Assembly: GCA_023634235.1 (NCBI GenBank)
Contig: JAMKCF010000008.1
Location: 8,884,176 to 8,948,175, forward strand
DNA: 64,000 nucleotides
Reading direction: 5' to 3'
DNA from: Pisaster brevispinus
Taxonomy: Eukaryota > Echinodermata > Asteroidea > Forcipulatida > Asteriidae
A program made the translations under genes and the position numbers. Position 1 is the first letter of the stretch, and every line of letters starts with the position of its first letter. The notes beneath the pieces were generated by a model. It was not told where the DNA came from. It was given only the letters and a program-made list of their open reading frames with translations, and did not search any database. Positions 1 to 13,400 of this stretch are shown here, one piece after another.

Positions 1-112
1 CTGGCCTCATATTATAGTGAGAAATGTGCGTGTGTCTTATAATGCGTTTATTCCAAATGTTTGTAGGTATAACGAGAAAAACTGAATTAGCTTACATGTC
101 ACCTGGTTTACA

Positions 113-145
113 AAGAGAGAGAGAGAGGGGGGGAGAGAGACATTG
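113..145. repeat. GA-rich microsatellite
   Basis: A run of GA dinucleotides interrupted by a short G tract. It is simple sequence. Confidence 0.85.
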
Positions 146-1216
146 TGAGTATTCCGGAGCATTTGTGTAAAGGGCCAGACACTTAGTGGCCTTATAATGA
201 ATCATTTTAATTTAATTTTTCGTAATTACCACATAAAGCCAAACAGTTAGAAAAAACAGCTGGACAATGGTAGTCTCCCTTTCTTCACGAACGTATGGTA
301 CTTTAACAATAGGCTCAAAAATGGCCCTTGTGTGTACGTGTGTTATGATCTCACTGCCATTCACATAAAATATATGTATATTGTATATATACAATTGCGT
401 ACAGACAATGGGCTGTCTTAACACAGTAACACAAATAATGTCCTATATTCTCTTTGAATTGGAACTTCATTTAATTAAGGTGTTACTTACACTGTGCTGG
501 GTGTTATTTTGAACAAAGCATGGCTTTGAAATCTTCAAATGAGTCCCCCTGGCAACCATTATAGCTATTGATGTTTCCATGGAAATATCTAGTTTAGTCT
601 CAGACATTTTGAAAGAGATGGCCTGGTTGAATGGGAGTCGTTTAACCATCACATAAATTTAAGCTGGTTTATGTTTGTGCGTGTATGTATATATTATTTT
701 CCCCCTGTCCAACAACATAAACGCTCCTCAATTGTTAGTATTTTTTAAGATCATTAGTGTTCCTGTGAAATGGTTATTTATAGCCAAGCATTTTCTTGTT
801 TGCATTTGTGATATCCTCTACAGCGTACTTTGAAGTTGTTGGAATTTCATGCTCTTGCCTATCATGACAAAAGAAGGCGCGTAAAATCACCATAACACAC
901 ACACACAAAACTGAGCTCAGAACATTGTTTCAACCTCGAGACAGGCTACAGAAGTTCTTCTCTATTATGAGGTTAAACCTTAATCAAGCTCCGTGCAGAA
1001 ATGAAGATGGTGAACACAGTTTTCAAAATGTCCAACACCAACATAATCAAATAGAATGCAATGGTACACAAATTTTTGAAAAAAAACGCCTTTGCATTTG
1101 TGAACGGGTTCCAGCCTCAGCTCCAACACCGCTATACATAGGGTTGGCTGCGACTCATTTGCCCCTATTTGTAAAATCCTTTATAATATAAGGACCTCAT
1201 GAAGTGACAAGGGTTT

Positions 1217-1234
1217 GGGGGGGGGGGGGGGGGG
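1217..1234. repeat. Poly-G tract (18 G)
   Basis: Eighteen consecutive G residues, the longest of at least ten G or C homopolymers of 10 bases or more in the window. Confidence 0.9.
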
Positions 1235-1850
1235 TTCGCTCCCTCGAAATAAGATTTCAGATATTTCGTTCCCTTTAATTGTAATTGTCCCAAACAAAAA
1301 TCAGTGATATAAGCTTATCCAAAGCACGCGACTGTAATACTGCTTTCTGAAAACCGTGAGCAGTGAAATATTCCATATGCTGCTTTCTTAAAAAGAAAAA
1401 AGAGAACAGAAAATAGACTTTTTAAAAATCATATTATACACAGCATTTAGCCTAAGAATTTAGCAGTGAGTAAGGCCTTAATACCTTGCCAATTTTGTTT
1501 AAATGGCTTTTTAATAACCACAAGATAAACACGTTCTGCAATGCAATTAATGTTATTTATAACTTGTTTTGTCAACTTCAAGAAAATAACACGGTAGCAG
1601 TGTTTTTATAACTCCCACAGGTTGTGATTATCACACGATGTAAGTTTGGAGGTAAAATGGATCATTAACTCTCAAAAACCTTCAAACCAGGTCTCAATTG
1701 CACCGTTAATTGCCTGAAGAAAGAAAAAAACGATGGAAAATAAGCTCGTTCCAATTGTTTGTGTCATTTGTTTCAATGTTGCAAATCCTTAGAATGCAGG
1801 TTTTATCCAGTTGTTAGATTTTGAGGAAGTATGGACTATTCTAAGCCATT

Positions 1851-2032
1851 TCTGGGTCAGTGTGACCGGGAATCTGTGTCACAATGGGTCAAACTGACAC
1901 AGAACCCGAGTTCAAATCTCATTTCGTGACCAGGTTCCGGGTAAGTCTGACCTAGGAATGGGTCAGGCACCCCCCCCCCCCCCCCACCGACCAGGAATCT
2001 GGGCCATCTCTGACCCGGGTGGTTTTAGAGTG
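1851..2032. repeat. GGGTCA/TGACCC-rich repeat fragment
   Basis: The stretch repeatedly carries GGGTCA and TGACCC words in both orientations, starts with 'catttctgggtca' and ends with 'tgacccgggtgg'. It contains a 16-base C tract at 1970-1985. This looks like a short interspersed element with internal inverted motifs. No coding potential was seen. Confidence 0.4.
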
Positions 2033-2844
2033 TATTCTCTCAGGTCAAACAGTCATAAAGTTTAAATTATTGGTTTAAAAATCTGCCCTTCATTATTGTG
2101 TAATAAAACGTGTGTTTATGGGAATCCAGCTTAGAAAAGGGATTGTGGCAACCCCTGACAAGAGGACAGTGGCGATGACGTCACTACAGCGATTTTTGTC
2201 AGATTTGGTTCTAAAGTTTGGGGTGTAAAAGGTACCAGTCTATTCCTAGAATCCTCGGTTAGGGGTTAAATATAGTGCAAGAGAAGAAACAAGACATATT
2301 CCCACAACACCGTCATGAGCTTCGGTTTATGGTTTGAAAGGTACGAACTATACCTTTAAACATTTTTTTTTAAGTGACCGAAATTATGGCTTCCATGCAT
2401 CCCCTTATCCCGCCCCCACATCCATCACATAGGCTATAGGTAAAACGAAAAGTGTGCGCAGGATAAGTGAGGACAGCATTACCAACGGATAGATGAAGTC
2501 ATCGTGTTTTACAATCAAGAAGTAAATAGTCATAATAGGTTCTGCATAACATGACGTCTTGGGCTAGTCATGCAAGGTTCAATGCTGTGCACTGGAACTA
2601 TGTAGCGTTAAATTTAACAGTCGCCAATGTATTATAGGCTTAATCCATTGCCTAGACAACGGAATTACCAACGACTAGAAATGAATGGGATATATAGGCC
2701 AACAGACAATGACATCTCTCAGAGTAGACACTCAAATAGTGCGTATCAAATTAATTGTCTTCCATTTCAGTCGTAAATAATTACAAATGTGTATTAATTA
2801 CGAGCCATGGCTATCATAAACCACACATTTCTTTCTTTTATTTT

Positions 2845-3433
2845 ATGGGCGGCCAAAAGGGCCAAAACTAATAAATGTATAAACTAAAGGACAACATAAA
2901 AATCAAATAAAAGAGTTGTTAAAATAAAGACAAAGTCAAAAATAACTTTACAAACTCAACAACAATTAAAGAAAGTTTTTACTCAGTCCTTAGTTTCCCG
3001 TAAAATTAGGTAGTTGCTTGGTCATTGATAGTTGTTGCAGTTTGTCTTTAGCTTCAAATATCCGCCCTCAATCTTTTTGTAACAGTTAGTTTAGGATTTC
3101 GTTTTTAATGATAGTTCCGTGGATTTATCTTTATTTCGATGCTGTTAGTCATCCGTCTCTGTTTGTGTTTGGTTTTGTGTGACTGTGTTCTTTACAAGAA
3201 TGATTCTTTGATTGTTTTTGCTGTTTTCTTCATTGTTATGTTTTTAATTGATTACGGGTTTTTGGATTAGTTTGATTCAGAGTTCCTCTTTGTTTAAAAA
3301 CAACTTTCTTTAATTGTTGTTGAGTTTTTAAAGTTATTTTTGACTTTGTCTTTATTTTAACAACTCTTTTATTTGATTTTTATGTTGTCCTTTAGTTTAT
3401 ACATTTATAAGTTTGGCCCTTTTGGCCGCCCAT
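2845..3433. mobile_element. Foldback (TIR) element, ~589 bp
   Basis: The left arm (about 2845-2990) and right arm (about 3290-3433) are near-perfect inverted repeats of about 145 bp with only a few mismatches. The outer ends read ATGGGCGGCCAAAAGGGCC and its complement. The central ~300 bp is T-rich with no reading frame, so the element is non-autonomous. No clear target-site duplication was identified. The nearly identical arms imply either a young insertion or repair of one arm from the other. Confidence 0.85.
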
Positions 3434-3727
3434 ATTATTTGCAGCTCAACAACCAAACAAACTATAACATCCATCAAGTGTTGTAAACTCATTTTTTTCC
3501 TATTCCTAAACTTGTTTCTCACGCGCTCGATTGAAGAGCTGTCATGCAGGGTATTCAGTTAGGGAAAAAATAGTTTTGGTCAGCTAAAGTTCAGCAGGGA
3601 ACTGTTCAAAACCAATACTCGTTATTACCGTTCAGCCGGTAACCCATTGCTGCTTATAGCATAAACTTCCTTGCTTAGCACACTGTGGAATTCGGCATGG
3701 TCAAGACAAATAAGTCCATGTATACGT

Positions 3728-3930
3728 TGAATTATACGGAGCACCACGAGTGCCATCCACATCCGGATGAGATAACTAACCTCAACAAGTCGACTCACTG
3801 AAACTAAGATGGCACTGACTTCTTGGTTGTGTTAACCTCAACAAATCCAAAATAAGTCGATTTGGCGAAAACAGTTTGTTCTCGTTATCTGGGTAAGTGT
3901 TATGGCACTCCTGATGCTCCGTAGAATTTC
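3728..3930. mobile_element. Short MITE, ~203 bp
   Basis: The ends are imperfect inverted repeats of about 45 bp: 'tacggagcaccacgagtgcc' on the left matches the complement of 'ggcactcctgatgctccgta' on the right, followed inward by 'gataac'/'gttatc'. There is no coding capacity. Confidence 0.7.
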
Positions 3931-5543
3931 ACCCGTCTTGCACACTAAATTATTCACAATGCAATCGAAAACAGAACGGCATTCCATAAATAGTACACGA
4001 TTCGTATTCATTTCTATACTCGGATGCGTAAATACATTTTGTGGGCTCGTGTGAGCGTGTTAATCTCTGACTCTTATACTAGTTTTAAAAAGTTCAACAA
4101 AATTCTTTGTGAGATTTATTACTATTTTATTGCTCATTCGATCCTTTCGTGGAATTTTCGAGAAGTATATAGTTAGCAAAGACAACTAGAGTGAAACGAT
4201 TGACTCAACGAACATTAAAGAAACTGACGTAAAAACGTGATTTTTATTATTGTTTTTTTTTATCTATCCAAGCATACTCGTTATTAATGCTGTACAAATC
4301 ATCTTGAAAAACACTTCCACTTGAATTGCTGTCATCACTGGGACAGGCGGGGGGGGGTATAGAGAGAAGCAAAAAATTGGACATAAGAAAGCAAAAGTCT
4401 TTTTACCCGGCATTAAAACTTATGTTTTTATTTGTGTAACATTTCGATCAAAGCAACCTCTCTGCCCCTTCCCCGACCAGGGGGGACCTGCTCGGGGGGG
4501 GGGGGGGTGCTCCTCCAAAATGTAAAACTGATGAACAAAGATAGTCTTCTCTTTAACAGGCCTAGCTACGACGATTTTTTAATTGGCTTCATGTGCGATG
4601 GGGATTCTTTAGCTAAAGGGGGAGGGAGAGAAAACGCCTATGTCTGGTTTCAGTACTAATACTGGAAAGATAATAGGCTGATGCCTTTTCTCTGATACGT
4701 AGCAAATAAAATTACTATCTATTTAATCTGCTTTACAGTGTGACGTGTATTGACTAATTCATGATGTGTTTCTTTAAAACTTTAGGATTGAAATAAAATT
4801 TTCAACATAAAAGAAAAACTATTATTTTTAGTGGATCTTGTATATTTTTGGTCCTCGCATACTTGTTTTCCAATCGATACACTTCAAATTCGTGCTCCCC
4901 CCCCCCCCCCACCTCAATAGATTCAATAGGCCGTTTCTGGATTGATTGCTTTCATATCAATATTTTTTGTGTTGGAAAACAAACCAATTTCGCTGTCGGT
5001 TGTTAGAGGTCGCGTGCGTGCAGATAAGTGTTGTGATCTGAAGACTGAGGGCGCACTATCAAATTTGTGGACTCTAAATTTACATCTCTTGAGGGCGCTC
5101 GAAAACAACTCTTGTTCAGTAACGTAAACACATCCACATGCAATAGGTAAGGCAATATTTTTCTCTAAAATCGTATGATTAAACCACAAAAACAAAGAAA
5201 CTTTAACGTAACAATTAAAGCTAGCCCACTATGTATTGTCAACGAACTACCTTGTGGAAATACAACGAGACAGCCTTCTTCATCGGTAGTTTTATAGACT
5301 CGGGAAAGTTGCAAGCTTTTAAATAACTATTTATTAAGCCTTTTTTAAGGTATTTGACGAAAAATATAAGTCCGCCAATAACTCGACTAACTCAGTGGTC
5401 ATTCCTTGTTTTTATATTAATAAAGTATCCATAGCCCCCCCCCCCCCCAAGACACAGTTACTGCTCAATGACTGCGGCGCTGTACTCCTTTTAAAAACAT
5501 TGACATCTTGGGTTGTGCTTGTACATGTAGTAGTAGGTACTAC

Positions 5544-6608
5544 TACAGTCATTTGACCAGTTCGGGATCATTGACCAGTTCGGGATCACTTCAACTTTGC
5601 AACAACCCCATAATTAAGTTACTTCTCACATTACCAATTTCTGTTGATACATGTGAAGAATAACATGCAATAAACCAACAAACCCAAAATAAGGTTCCAA
5701 ACTTCATCAACAAATAAATTATGGCCATTTTCTTGAAGTTTGTCTGCGATTTTGATCATTATTTTAAAAAAAAATGTTGGTTGAAAAACGCTGTTAAAAC
5801 TTCTCACCTTTAAAATTTGAACGCCAGGGCGAATAACATTTATGTTAAATGCTTAGAATGTGTAAAAAATATTTCAGGCAAATACTGAGCAGTCGTCTTG
5901 TTTTTTTGAGGAGACGAAATTACCAAAATCGTCTTTTGGGGGGCATCGTACCCTTGACTAGTTCGGGATCACTCACTACTCAGCATCTCTCATTGCGTCA
6001 AATGGTGCCGCACTCAGTGAGGTAAAATCTTACTGCTGCAGTCGAAAGTTTATTTGTTGCTTTTAAGATACATTTCTTCAACAAATTCTTGTAGGAATAT
6101 TGTTTTTTGTGAGAAAATGAAACTTGGAGGAGGAAATTGCAACTGTAAGAATAGATATTTGGGTCAATGTTGCTTTTAGGTGTGCTTCACCTTTTCATTT
6201 GCCTTTGCTGTTGTTTTGTGTTTTTGTTGAGCGGATTTTTGCGCTGCTGTTGAATACAATTGCATGAAATTCTCTGGAGAAAGGAAGTCCATGTCCATGC
6301 CAACACACTTGTGAAGTTTGTGTCCTTGAGAGACAGTTTTATGAATGGGAGTATTGGTTTGCAATAGAGGGCAAGCTACTGATTCAGAATAAAATCAACT
6401 GATCCTGAACTGGTCAAACAGGTGACAATACTTTTCTCAAAGCCTCTTCAAAAGTACTAATCTTTTTTTGTCAGTGGATACTTGGTGAGTTTTATAACAT
6501 GTTTAGGTAAACTGATAAACTTTTTGGTTTAAAATGTCAAAGAGATTGCAACCAAAAACAATGTGAATTCAAAAAGTGATCCCGAACTGGTCAAATGAAT
6601 GTACTGTA
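5544..6608. mobile_element. TA-flanked non-autonomous DNA transposon (with nested insertion)
   Basis: The ends carry inverted repeats built on CATTTGACCAGTTCGGGATCA, with CAGT near each tip and TA at the outer edges, as in Tc1/mariner-type elements. A shorter copy lies in the opposite orientation at 13199-13745 and shares the interior (for example the stretch around 'gcgtttttcagccaacat' there). Relative to that copy, this one carries an extra ~470 bp with its own ends. No transposase frame is present. Confidence 0.75.
5951..6430. mobile_element. Nested copy of the same TIR family
   Basis: Within the outer element, 'gactagttcgggatca' (about 5956) and 'tgatcctgaactggtc' (about 6400) are inverted relatives of the outer ends. 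The copy at 13199-13745 lacks this block and is continuous across the insertion point, which shows that it was inserted later. Confidence 0.65.
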
Positions 6609-7334
6609 TATCCCATATGCATGACTATATTGCAACCAACGATGTGAAAACAATTTGAATAGGACTCGGTATGGAGTACAGCGCCCAAGTTAAGTACTAT
6701 GGGGATGGCAATGGAATAGGTCTAAGGCCCCCTAACACTGACAGTTTAGCATAGAGGTAGATGGTCAAAGTCTTTACAGTCGGTCTTTGGTTTGTCTGTA
6801 AAATATTTTCTCTCAATTTTGTAAGTGTTCTTAATTGATTCAGTCCACAAATGGGATCATTGTGTTCTTTAATTATGTGTGTACTTTGATTTTTGAAAGT
6901 GATAAAAATTATGCTTTTACACTAAAAAAAAACACAGATCAGTGTAAGAACCTCATATCTAGGAGGAATAGTACTAGTAGCCCTGGTAGGACGTCAGTGT
7001 TTGTTGCACTACGTTGTATGCAACGGAAGAAGAGTCTAACCTGGGCTAGCCACTAGTCTGACAGCAGTTGCTTGACGAATATTTATGCAAGGTGTTTCAT
7101 AACCCTGTGGTCTTCTCTAAGACCGCCAGGAGAATCAAAGGATTGTGATGAATTATTATCACAACAAGGGCAGTGAGTTGTACTATTGTTGAATTGTGGG
7201 CGGTCTAGTCGACCAGGCAGTTCTACTTTACTGACAACTTGTTGACTACAAACGAGAACAGCCTGAAAATGACTACATTCAGATCTCTACACTAAAGTAA
7301 ATGTGATTCAATTTTAGACAGAGTAACTTTCAAG

Positions 7335-7433
7335 ATGGCTGATGCAGACAAGACAGACAATGTGCACGAGGAAAGTTTTATGCTTTACAAGAAGCTGCCT
7401 CTGCTTATGATTAAAGATAAGACGCTACTCCAG
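7335..7433 (+). CDS. POP4: POP4 exon 1
   Basis: Thirty-three codons from ATG to the donor CAG|GTAATT, ending in phase 0. The context CAAGATGGCTG resembles the YY1 core often found at housekeeping-gene start codons (inference). It encodes the variable N-terminus, ending KDKTLLQ. Confidence 0.88.
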
Positions 7434-10400
7434 GTAATTGAGGGTGTTTGAAATGGTTACTACAACTACAATAGCTTAATAGTAAAGAGTCAATTTTAAA
7501 AGTCTCCTAACTTTAATTCAAGAAACACTGCTGTCATTTTTTTTTACAGATTAAAACATTATAGAACTTGCTTTACTTCTTTCTCAATTTTGTTGGAAAC
7601 ACAAAACAAATTTCTTGTTTTCTTGGGTTTTTTTTGTCAGAAACTGTCTCAAAACTTAAGAAATGTCTCCAAATGTAATGTCCAAGAATGCTACCCTTTT
7701 AATAATATTTGCTTATTAAATTTATTTATTTATTTTTTTGTGGGGATTTTTAATATTAAAGTAAATAGACCCCTTGCATGTCACATAGCAAGCTCAAACA
7801 GCACCCTCATCACTGGAAGACCAATCACTGGCTGAGAGTTGTACGTGGCACGTATATGCTTGCACACTTTGATTGTTTGAACTCAGCAATGACAGCCTGT
7901 GCCAGGGGCTCTCTTATTATGTTGCCTGATTTTCAACTCGTTTGTTCACTTTAATTTTTCACGCATTTTAATTCTCTCATCCCACCGTAGGTCCCGAAGG
8001 ATTCAAAAGAATTTGTGAGCAACTTCTTAAAATCTGCCGCTCCCAAGGGTCGTGCAGAAGAAATTGAGAAGTTTTCCTCTCGCAAGGAGATGATAATGGA
8101 CGCCCTGAAGCAAAAGAAACGCAGTAAAAGGACGCGGAGAAAGAAAGCCCTGAGCACAAAACAGAAGAAGCAACTCAATTTGTACGACATACCACCAGAA
8201 CAACAAAAGTATGAAAACGTTGGCAAGAAGCCAGTTCAAGTTTTTATTAGTAGATACAAGTAAATGATGTAGTAACATCATTTTAAAATGTAAGACAAGC
8301 GTACAGAAATTGTAACTCTTCAGCCGTTGGGTTTTTTGAAGAGGAGAGATTATTTCCAGCCGTACCCTTGAGCATGTTTTGATTTAGTCGCTAGTCTGGC
8401 TTACAAATACTATTCCAAATCGCTTCAGTTGGACAAAACTAACCAACCTACCTGTGGGAAACTATTATGATTTATGATTCTCGAGTAAGCAATATCAATT
8501 TGTATTCAGTGCCGAAGTGTTGTGACTACTTTCATTTAGAAACTGACTTTTGAAAAAAATTCTAGAAAAGGCCTTTCCACCATGCAAAATGTAAAGAGCG
8601 TATATGAACTGCAACCTATGGAGTTATGTGCCGGTGCTCTACAAAGAGCTCTCTAGCCCTAAGTTGGTGGTCTCCCTATTTTGTCAATGTCTCAGGGGGC
8701 ACCAGTCTGAAGTTATACAACCTTATATTTCTGTGTATGATAGAGTGATCACAGTTATCCATTCTTGAATTTGATAAACAGGTACGAGATGTACGAGCCG
8801 TTACACCAGCTGTGGCTGGACTACATGAGAGATAGTCTGCAACTCCAAAGACAAACGTAAATTTGTTGTTTTATTAATCAAGTGTTAGAAGTCTGTCCTG
8901 AATCCTAAAGAGAAATTAGTTTACCTTTAAAAAACAATAACAGGTCATTTACTCAGCTGTTTTTCTCTTGGAAGATTTTCTACAAACATGGAGTATTCTA
9001 CTTTCCATGGTTACCCACATTACATTGATCACAGACATTGACAATTTTCGTCTGAATAATTTGGAGAACATTTTGAATATCAATAACAAATTTCAACTTA
9101 TCAAGTAACATAAATTTCTGAAATTTGAACTGAACAGTCCCCTGACAATGACAAGCTGTCATCAAAAATCGAGGTTTGAACTGTATCGTGTTTTCAACCC
9201 TCCTACTCTCTGACCATTCAATATCCATCCGCTGAGTTTTTAATGGTAAACTACGCCAGCCTGCAATATGATATCATGTGGTGAATGCATTTACACAGTA
9301 CACAGTCAACCCTCCTACTGTCAGACCATCCAAAATCATCCGCTGTGGTTTTGAATGGTAGATAAACTATGTTAGCCTACAACTATGATATCATGTGGTG
9401 AATACATCTACAAAGTACACAGTCAACCCTCCTACTGTTTGACTAGTCATTATCATTTACTTCGGTTTTGAATGATAAATAAACTAATCAGCCTGCAATA
9501 TATCGTGTGATGAATGCATCTACACAGTACACAGTCAACCTTCCTACTTTCTGACCATTCAATATCATCCACTAAGGCCTTGAATGGTAAACTATGCTAA
9601 CTTACAATTATGATATCATGTGGTGAATACATCTACAAAGTACACAGTCAACCCTCCTACTACTGTGACCATTCATTATCATCCACTGGTCTGCAGTATG
9701 ATACCATATGGTGAAAGCATCTACACATTACACACATGTACACAATTAGTTCTGTGCCGAGTTGGGCTGCCATATAAAACCCATGCAGTTGACAGGTTTT
9801 CAAATGCTTGGTCAGCTTAAATGAAAAAGTTACCTTAAGAAGAAGGCTTAATTTATTGAAAGTCATGTCGTACATTTTTTTGTTTAAGTTGATTTGTCCT
9901 TTTTTTTTTCACCACAGAGTTAAACCAGAGCATCTGCACACCAAGTTATTAAAATGTGATCTTCATGGCAGTATAATAACAGGTGAGTGTATTGGCAATG
10001 TAACTGATGAATATGGATGAGCGTCTGTAATGGCTGCTGTGAGTACTGAGTTACTTTTTGGTGAGATTTTGTTCCGTTGACTGAGTGTGGCATTTGTGTT
10101 GTGTGTGCTGCACTGTGGAACCATTCAAATAGAGTTACGGTGTGTGTTGTGTTGGAGGATTGTTTCGTCTGCACTTACAGTATTGTACAATGTGTGTTGT
10201 CGTGAATGACAAATTGATTTATGGGGCAACTATTTGCGAGTACTATTGAAGTGGTCGTAGCGGCTCGACTACTGAAGTGGTTGCAACACAGCAGTCACGA
10301 CTAGTCATTGCAATCGACAGTCATGATTACTCAACTAGTCGCACAGACTTAGTTGGGCTACTCTCGTGGTATGTAAGGGTATTGCATCCACTAGATGCGA

Positions 10401-13400
10401 TAATCGTACACAATGTACCTCTTGGTCACATCCCTTGGACCAACTTTACACAAACTATGGGTCGCAATCCGACAGCGGGTCGCAAAAAATATTTAGGTGG
10501 GTCGTCAAACTTTGTCAGTATTAACATTTATCATAACGTTTCCGATCATTCCATCAGCAATTGTTTCATAATCGGCCTCATCAAGATATGGTATTTTTTC
10601 TTAACTTATGCAATTACTAACAAATATATATAAATTATAGTAAAAACAAACTGCTTCAATAAATTCATGAATTCAGATTAGCCTGTTTTTATGACATTAC
10701 TTCTGCAGCAGGGGATTCAATCGGCCATTGAATGGCGGATGGGTTGTGAGCCTAAAGTTTTCATAGGGTTGCCAGCCTACAATTCTGTGGACTGCTGTCT
10801 TTGAGCTAAGAGCCATGATGGACCATATTCAAATGTTACATACATGTATTAGAACGTTCAGCTTCCTAGGTTTATACTTTAGCAATAGAAACCTAATGTA
10901 AAAAACATCCAAATGTTAAAATAAAGTGTAGGGCCTACAAAAAAAAAAGAGTACATACCCAGTGTTTTCCAAGTATTCAAGCATTTCAGGACTCATATTA
11001 GCGGAAATGAACGTAGAGCCTGTGACGATCCAAGGAGTTGGTCTGTCGCCTGATGCATAAAATAGGGTTAGTCCTCTCAGCCAACTGAAGAGTACAGCCT
11101 GATTTATTGCAGCCATGTATGTGTCCATCTACCACTTTTCCACTTGAATGCTGACCAAAAAACATAACCTTAATTGAGAAAAATAAGATACTATTAAAAA
11201 ACTATTATAAATCTCTCTCAAGTTTTGTAGTTTTACTCCTTAAAAGTAGATTCTTTTACAGGTTTACAAAATGAACCGGATCCTTTAGCTTTAAACAACA
11301 ACATTGACAAATTTGGTCATTACACCACAAACAGGGGGACCGGAGCCAATTTCACGGCACTGCTTATCGTAAAATCATCTGCGCTTATGCCCTACCATGG
11401 CCCATAGAAGTGCGCGCTTCACAGGTTGCCGTAAGTGTTAGATAGGCATCGCCAGGGGGGGCCTTGTGATTTCTTTTTCTACATTTTAACTCTGTGGATC
11501 CTAGTTTAAGCCCTTACCCGGACCGGAGCATTGTATGTTTGTTGGGTTTTCAGTCCCTACCTGATTGGATGGGTTTTCCCTATTTGGGTTTTTATCTTAT
11601 AATCCAATTACAGCTCTTATAGGCCTATAGCGTAATGCCAAAGAAATTAACATGCATTTCGAACATTATTACCCCTGGTCACTGGGCCATTTATTTTATT
11701 CCTTAAACCATCTCAGCTCCCTGGGGAGTATACAGCCTGTGCTGCCAAATATGTGGTGTGCCAAGCTAAATCAACCACAAGAAGCATCTCTGCCCTCACA
11801 GGTACTCATTTACCCCTGGGTGATGAGAAGCAAATATAGTGAAGTGTCATGATTGGGATTCGAACCCACACCCTGATGACTAAGCCACCAGAGCTTGAAT
11901 CCGATGCACTAAATGCTTGGCCAGGACAGGCCACATTTATAGGTACTTACACTGTTGGAAATTCAAGGTGTCTATTTTTGAAATACTGGTCTTCTATGTC
12001 ATCTTCAATTATTCTTTTCTAAAGTTATTCATGAATTCTTCCAAAATTCTCCTGACTTCACCTTCTCGGGTTGTTTTTGGAAATGTAAATTAATTTCCAT
12101 TGTCTGTAGTTTTCAATGAAAATAATCATCCAACAAACCTGTAAAAGTTATATCTAATTAGGTGATCCTGTTTTAGTGAAAACAGTGAAAGGAAGAATTG
12201 TCGAACTCGACCTCCACTTCTAATGTCGCTTGTGTGATTTGCTTTGGCAAAAACGCCATATTGGACCCACACTTTTAAAGAGATTTTGAGTTTTATTATG
12301 TTCTTAATTGCATCGAATGATTTACAGAATGTATACAGAGATTAACAGTCACACTAAATTATTGTGAAGTATGAATCATGAAAAACAAGTTTTTTTTCGG
12401 GTCTCTGGTGGTTTTGACAGTGTACTCACTGATAGCCATTTTAGTTTGTTTTTGGCATGTGTACTCAAGAGTTACTGTTTTGCATTGGAATGTCTGCTTC
12501 AATAAGCAACATTTTAGCTACCAATTTCTCAAGAGAAACTTGTCAAAGATAAAGTTCAACGCTAATTTAAAAAATAACTTCAAAAACCTTGGGAAGTGGG
12601 TCGGAAACAGCATTCTCCTCACCCCTCCCCCCCCCCACTTTTAAAGTTAGTCTGTGTGATTCACCTAATTGAAAAATGATGGACTTATTTCCCTATTTTT
12701 TTCTCATTGGGTCAATTAACTTGGGATAGGACAAGTCCGGCGGTCCTATGACTTTTAATTTGTAAACACAGTTGAGTATCAAAGTAAACAAATCAGACAA
12801 ATAAGAGCAATCTTCTCTTAGAGTTTATCAGACGGGCACCCTGAACAAAGATATTGGCGACCTAGGGAGACTGCCAACATTAGGGCTAGACGGTACAGCA
12901 CCGGCACATTAATCCATTTTTCATTGTTCAACCCAAAATCAAATAATAACACTAAAGCTGTGTAGATGGGTTTTTTTTCGCATTTTTATTCTGGTCTTGT
13001 AACAAATTTTCTGGTCCAATAAGTCCTGCCATCTTGTGGATTTTCCCCCCAATTCGAGCCCTGAGTAAATGTTAATTATTGACCTTTCTAACAAACAGAA
13101 TATTGACAGAGCCCAATTGAGCTTCAACTTTCACAGGTTTTGAATTTCAGTTGTATGTCTTGAGTCACATAAAGTACAGACACTGTCTTTAACAAATTAC
13201 ATTCGTTTGACTAGTTCCGGATCACTTTTTGAATTCACTGGGTTTTTTGTAATCTCTTAGACATCTTAAATAAAAAAGTTGATCAGTTTACCTCAACACG
13301 TCATAAAACTCACCAAGAGTATCCATTGACAAAAAAAAGATTAATGCTTTTGAAGAGGCTTCGAGAAAAGTTTTCTCGGTGCTCCCCAAAAAACAATTTT

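Larger units (their letters stand above)
1..7334. other. Spacer upstream of POP4
   Basis: No protein-coding gene is recognisable here on either strand; the open frames are short (at most about 90 codons), lack domain signatures and overlap repeats. The stretch holds a GA microsatellite, several poly-G/poly-C tracts and the foldback and MITE elements listed separately. The POP4 promoter should lie in the last few hundred bases, but no clear TATA box was seen. An 'ag' just before base 7318 could be the acceptor of a 5'UTR intron, so the transcription start is unresolved. Confidence 0.6.

Noticed and set aside
10277..10633. 118-codon plus-strand frame in POP4 intron 4
   Set aside because: No recognisable domain, not flanked by splice signals that fit POP4 phases, and POP4 is complete without it.
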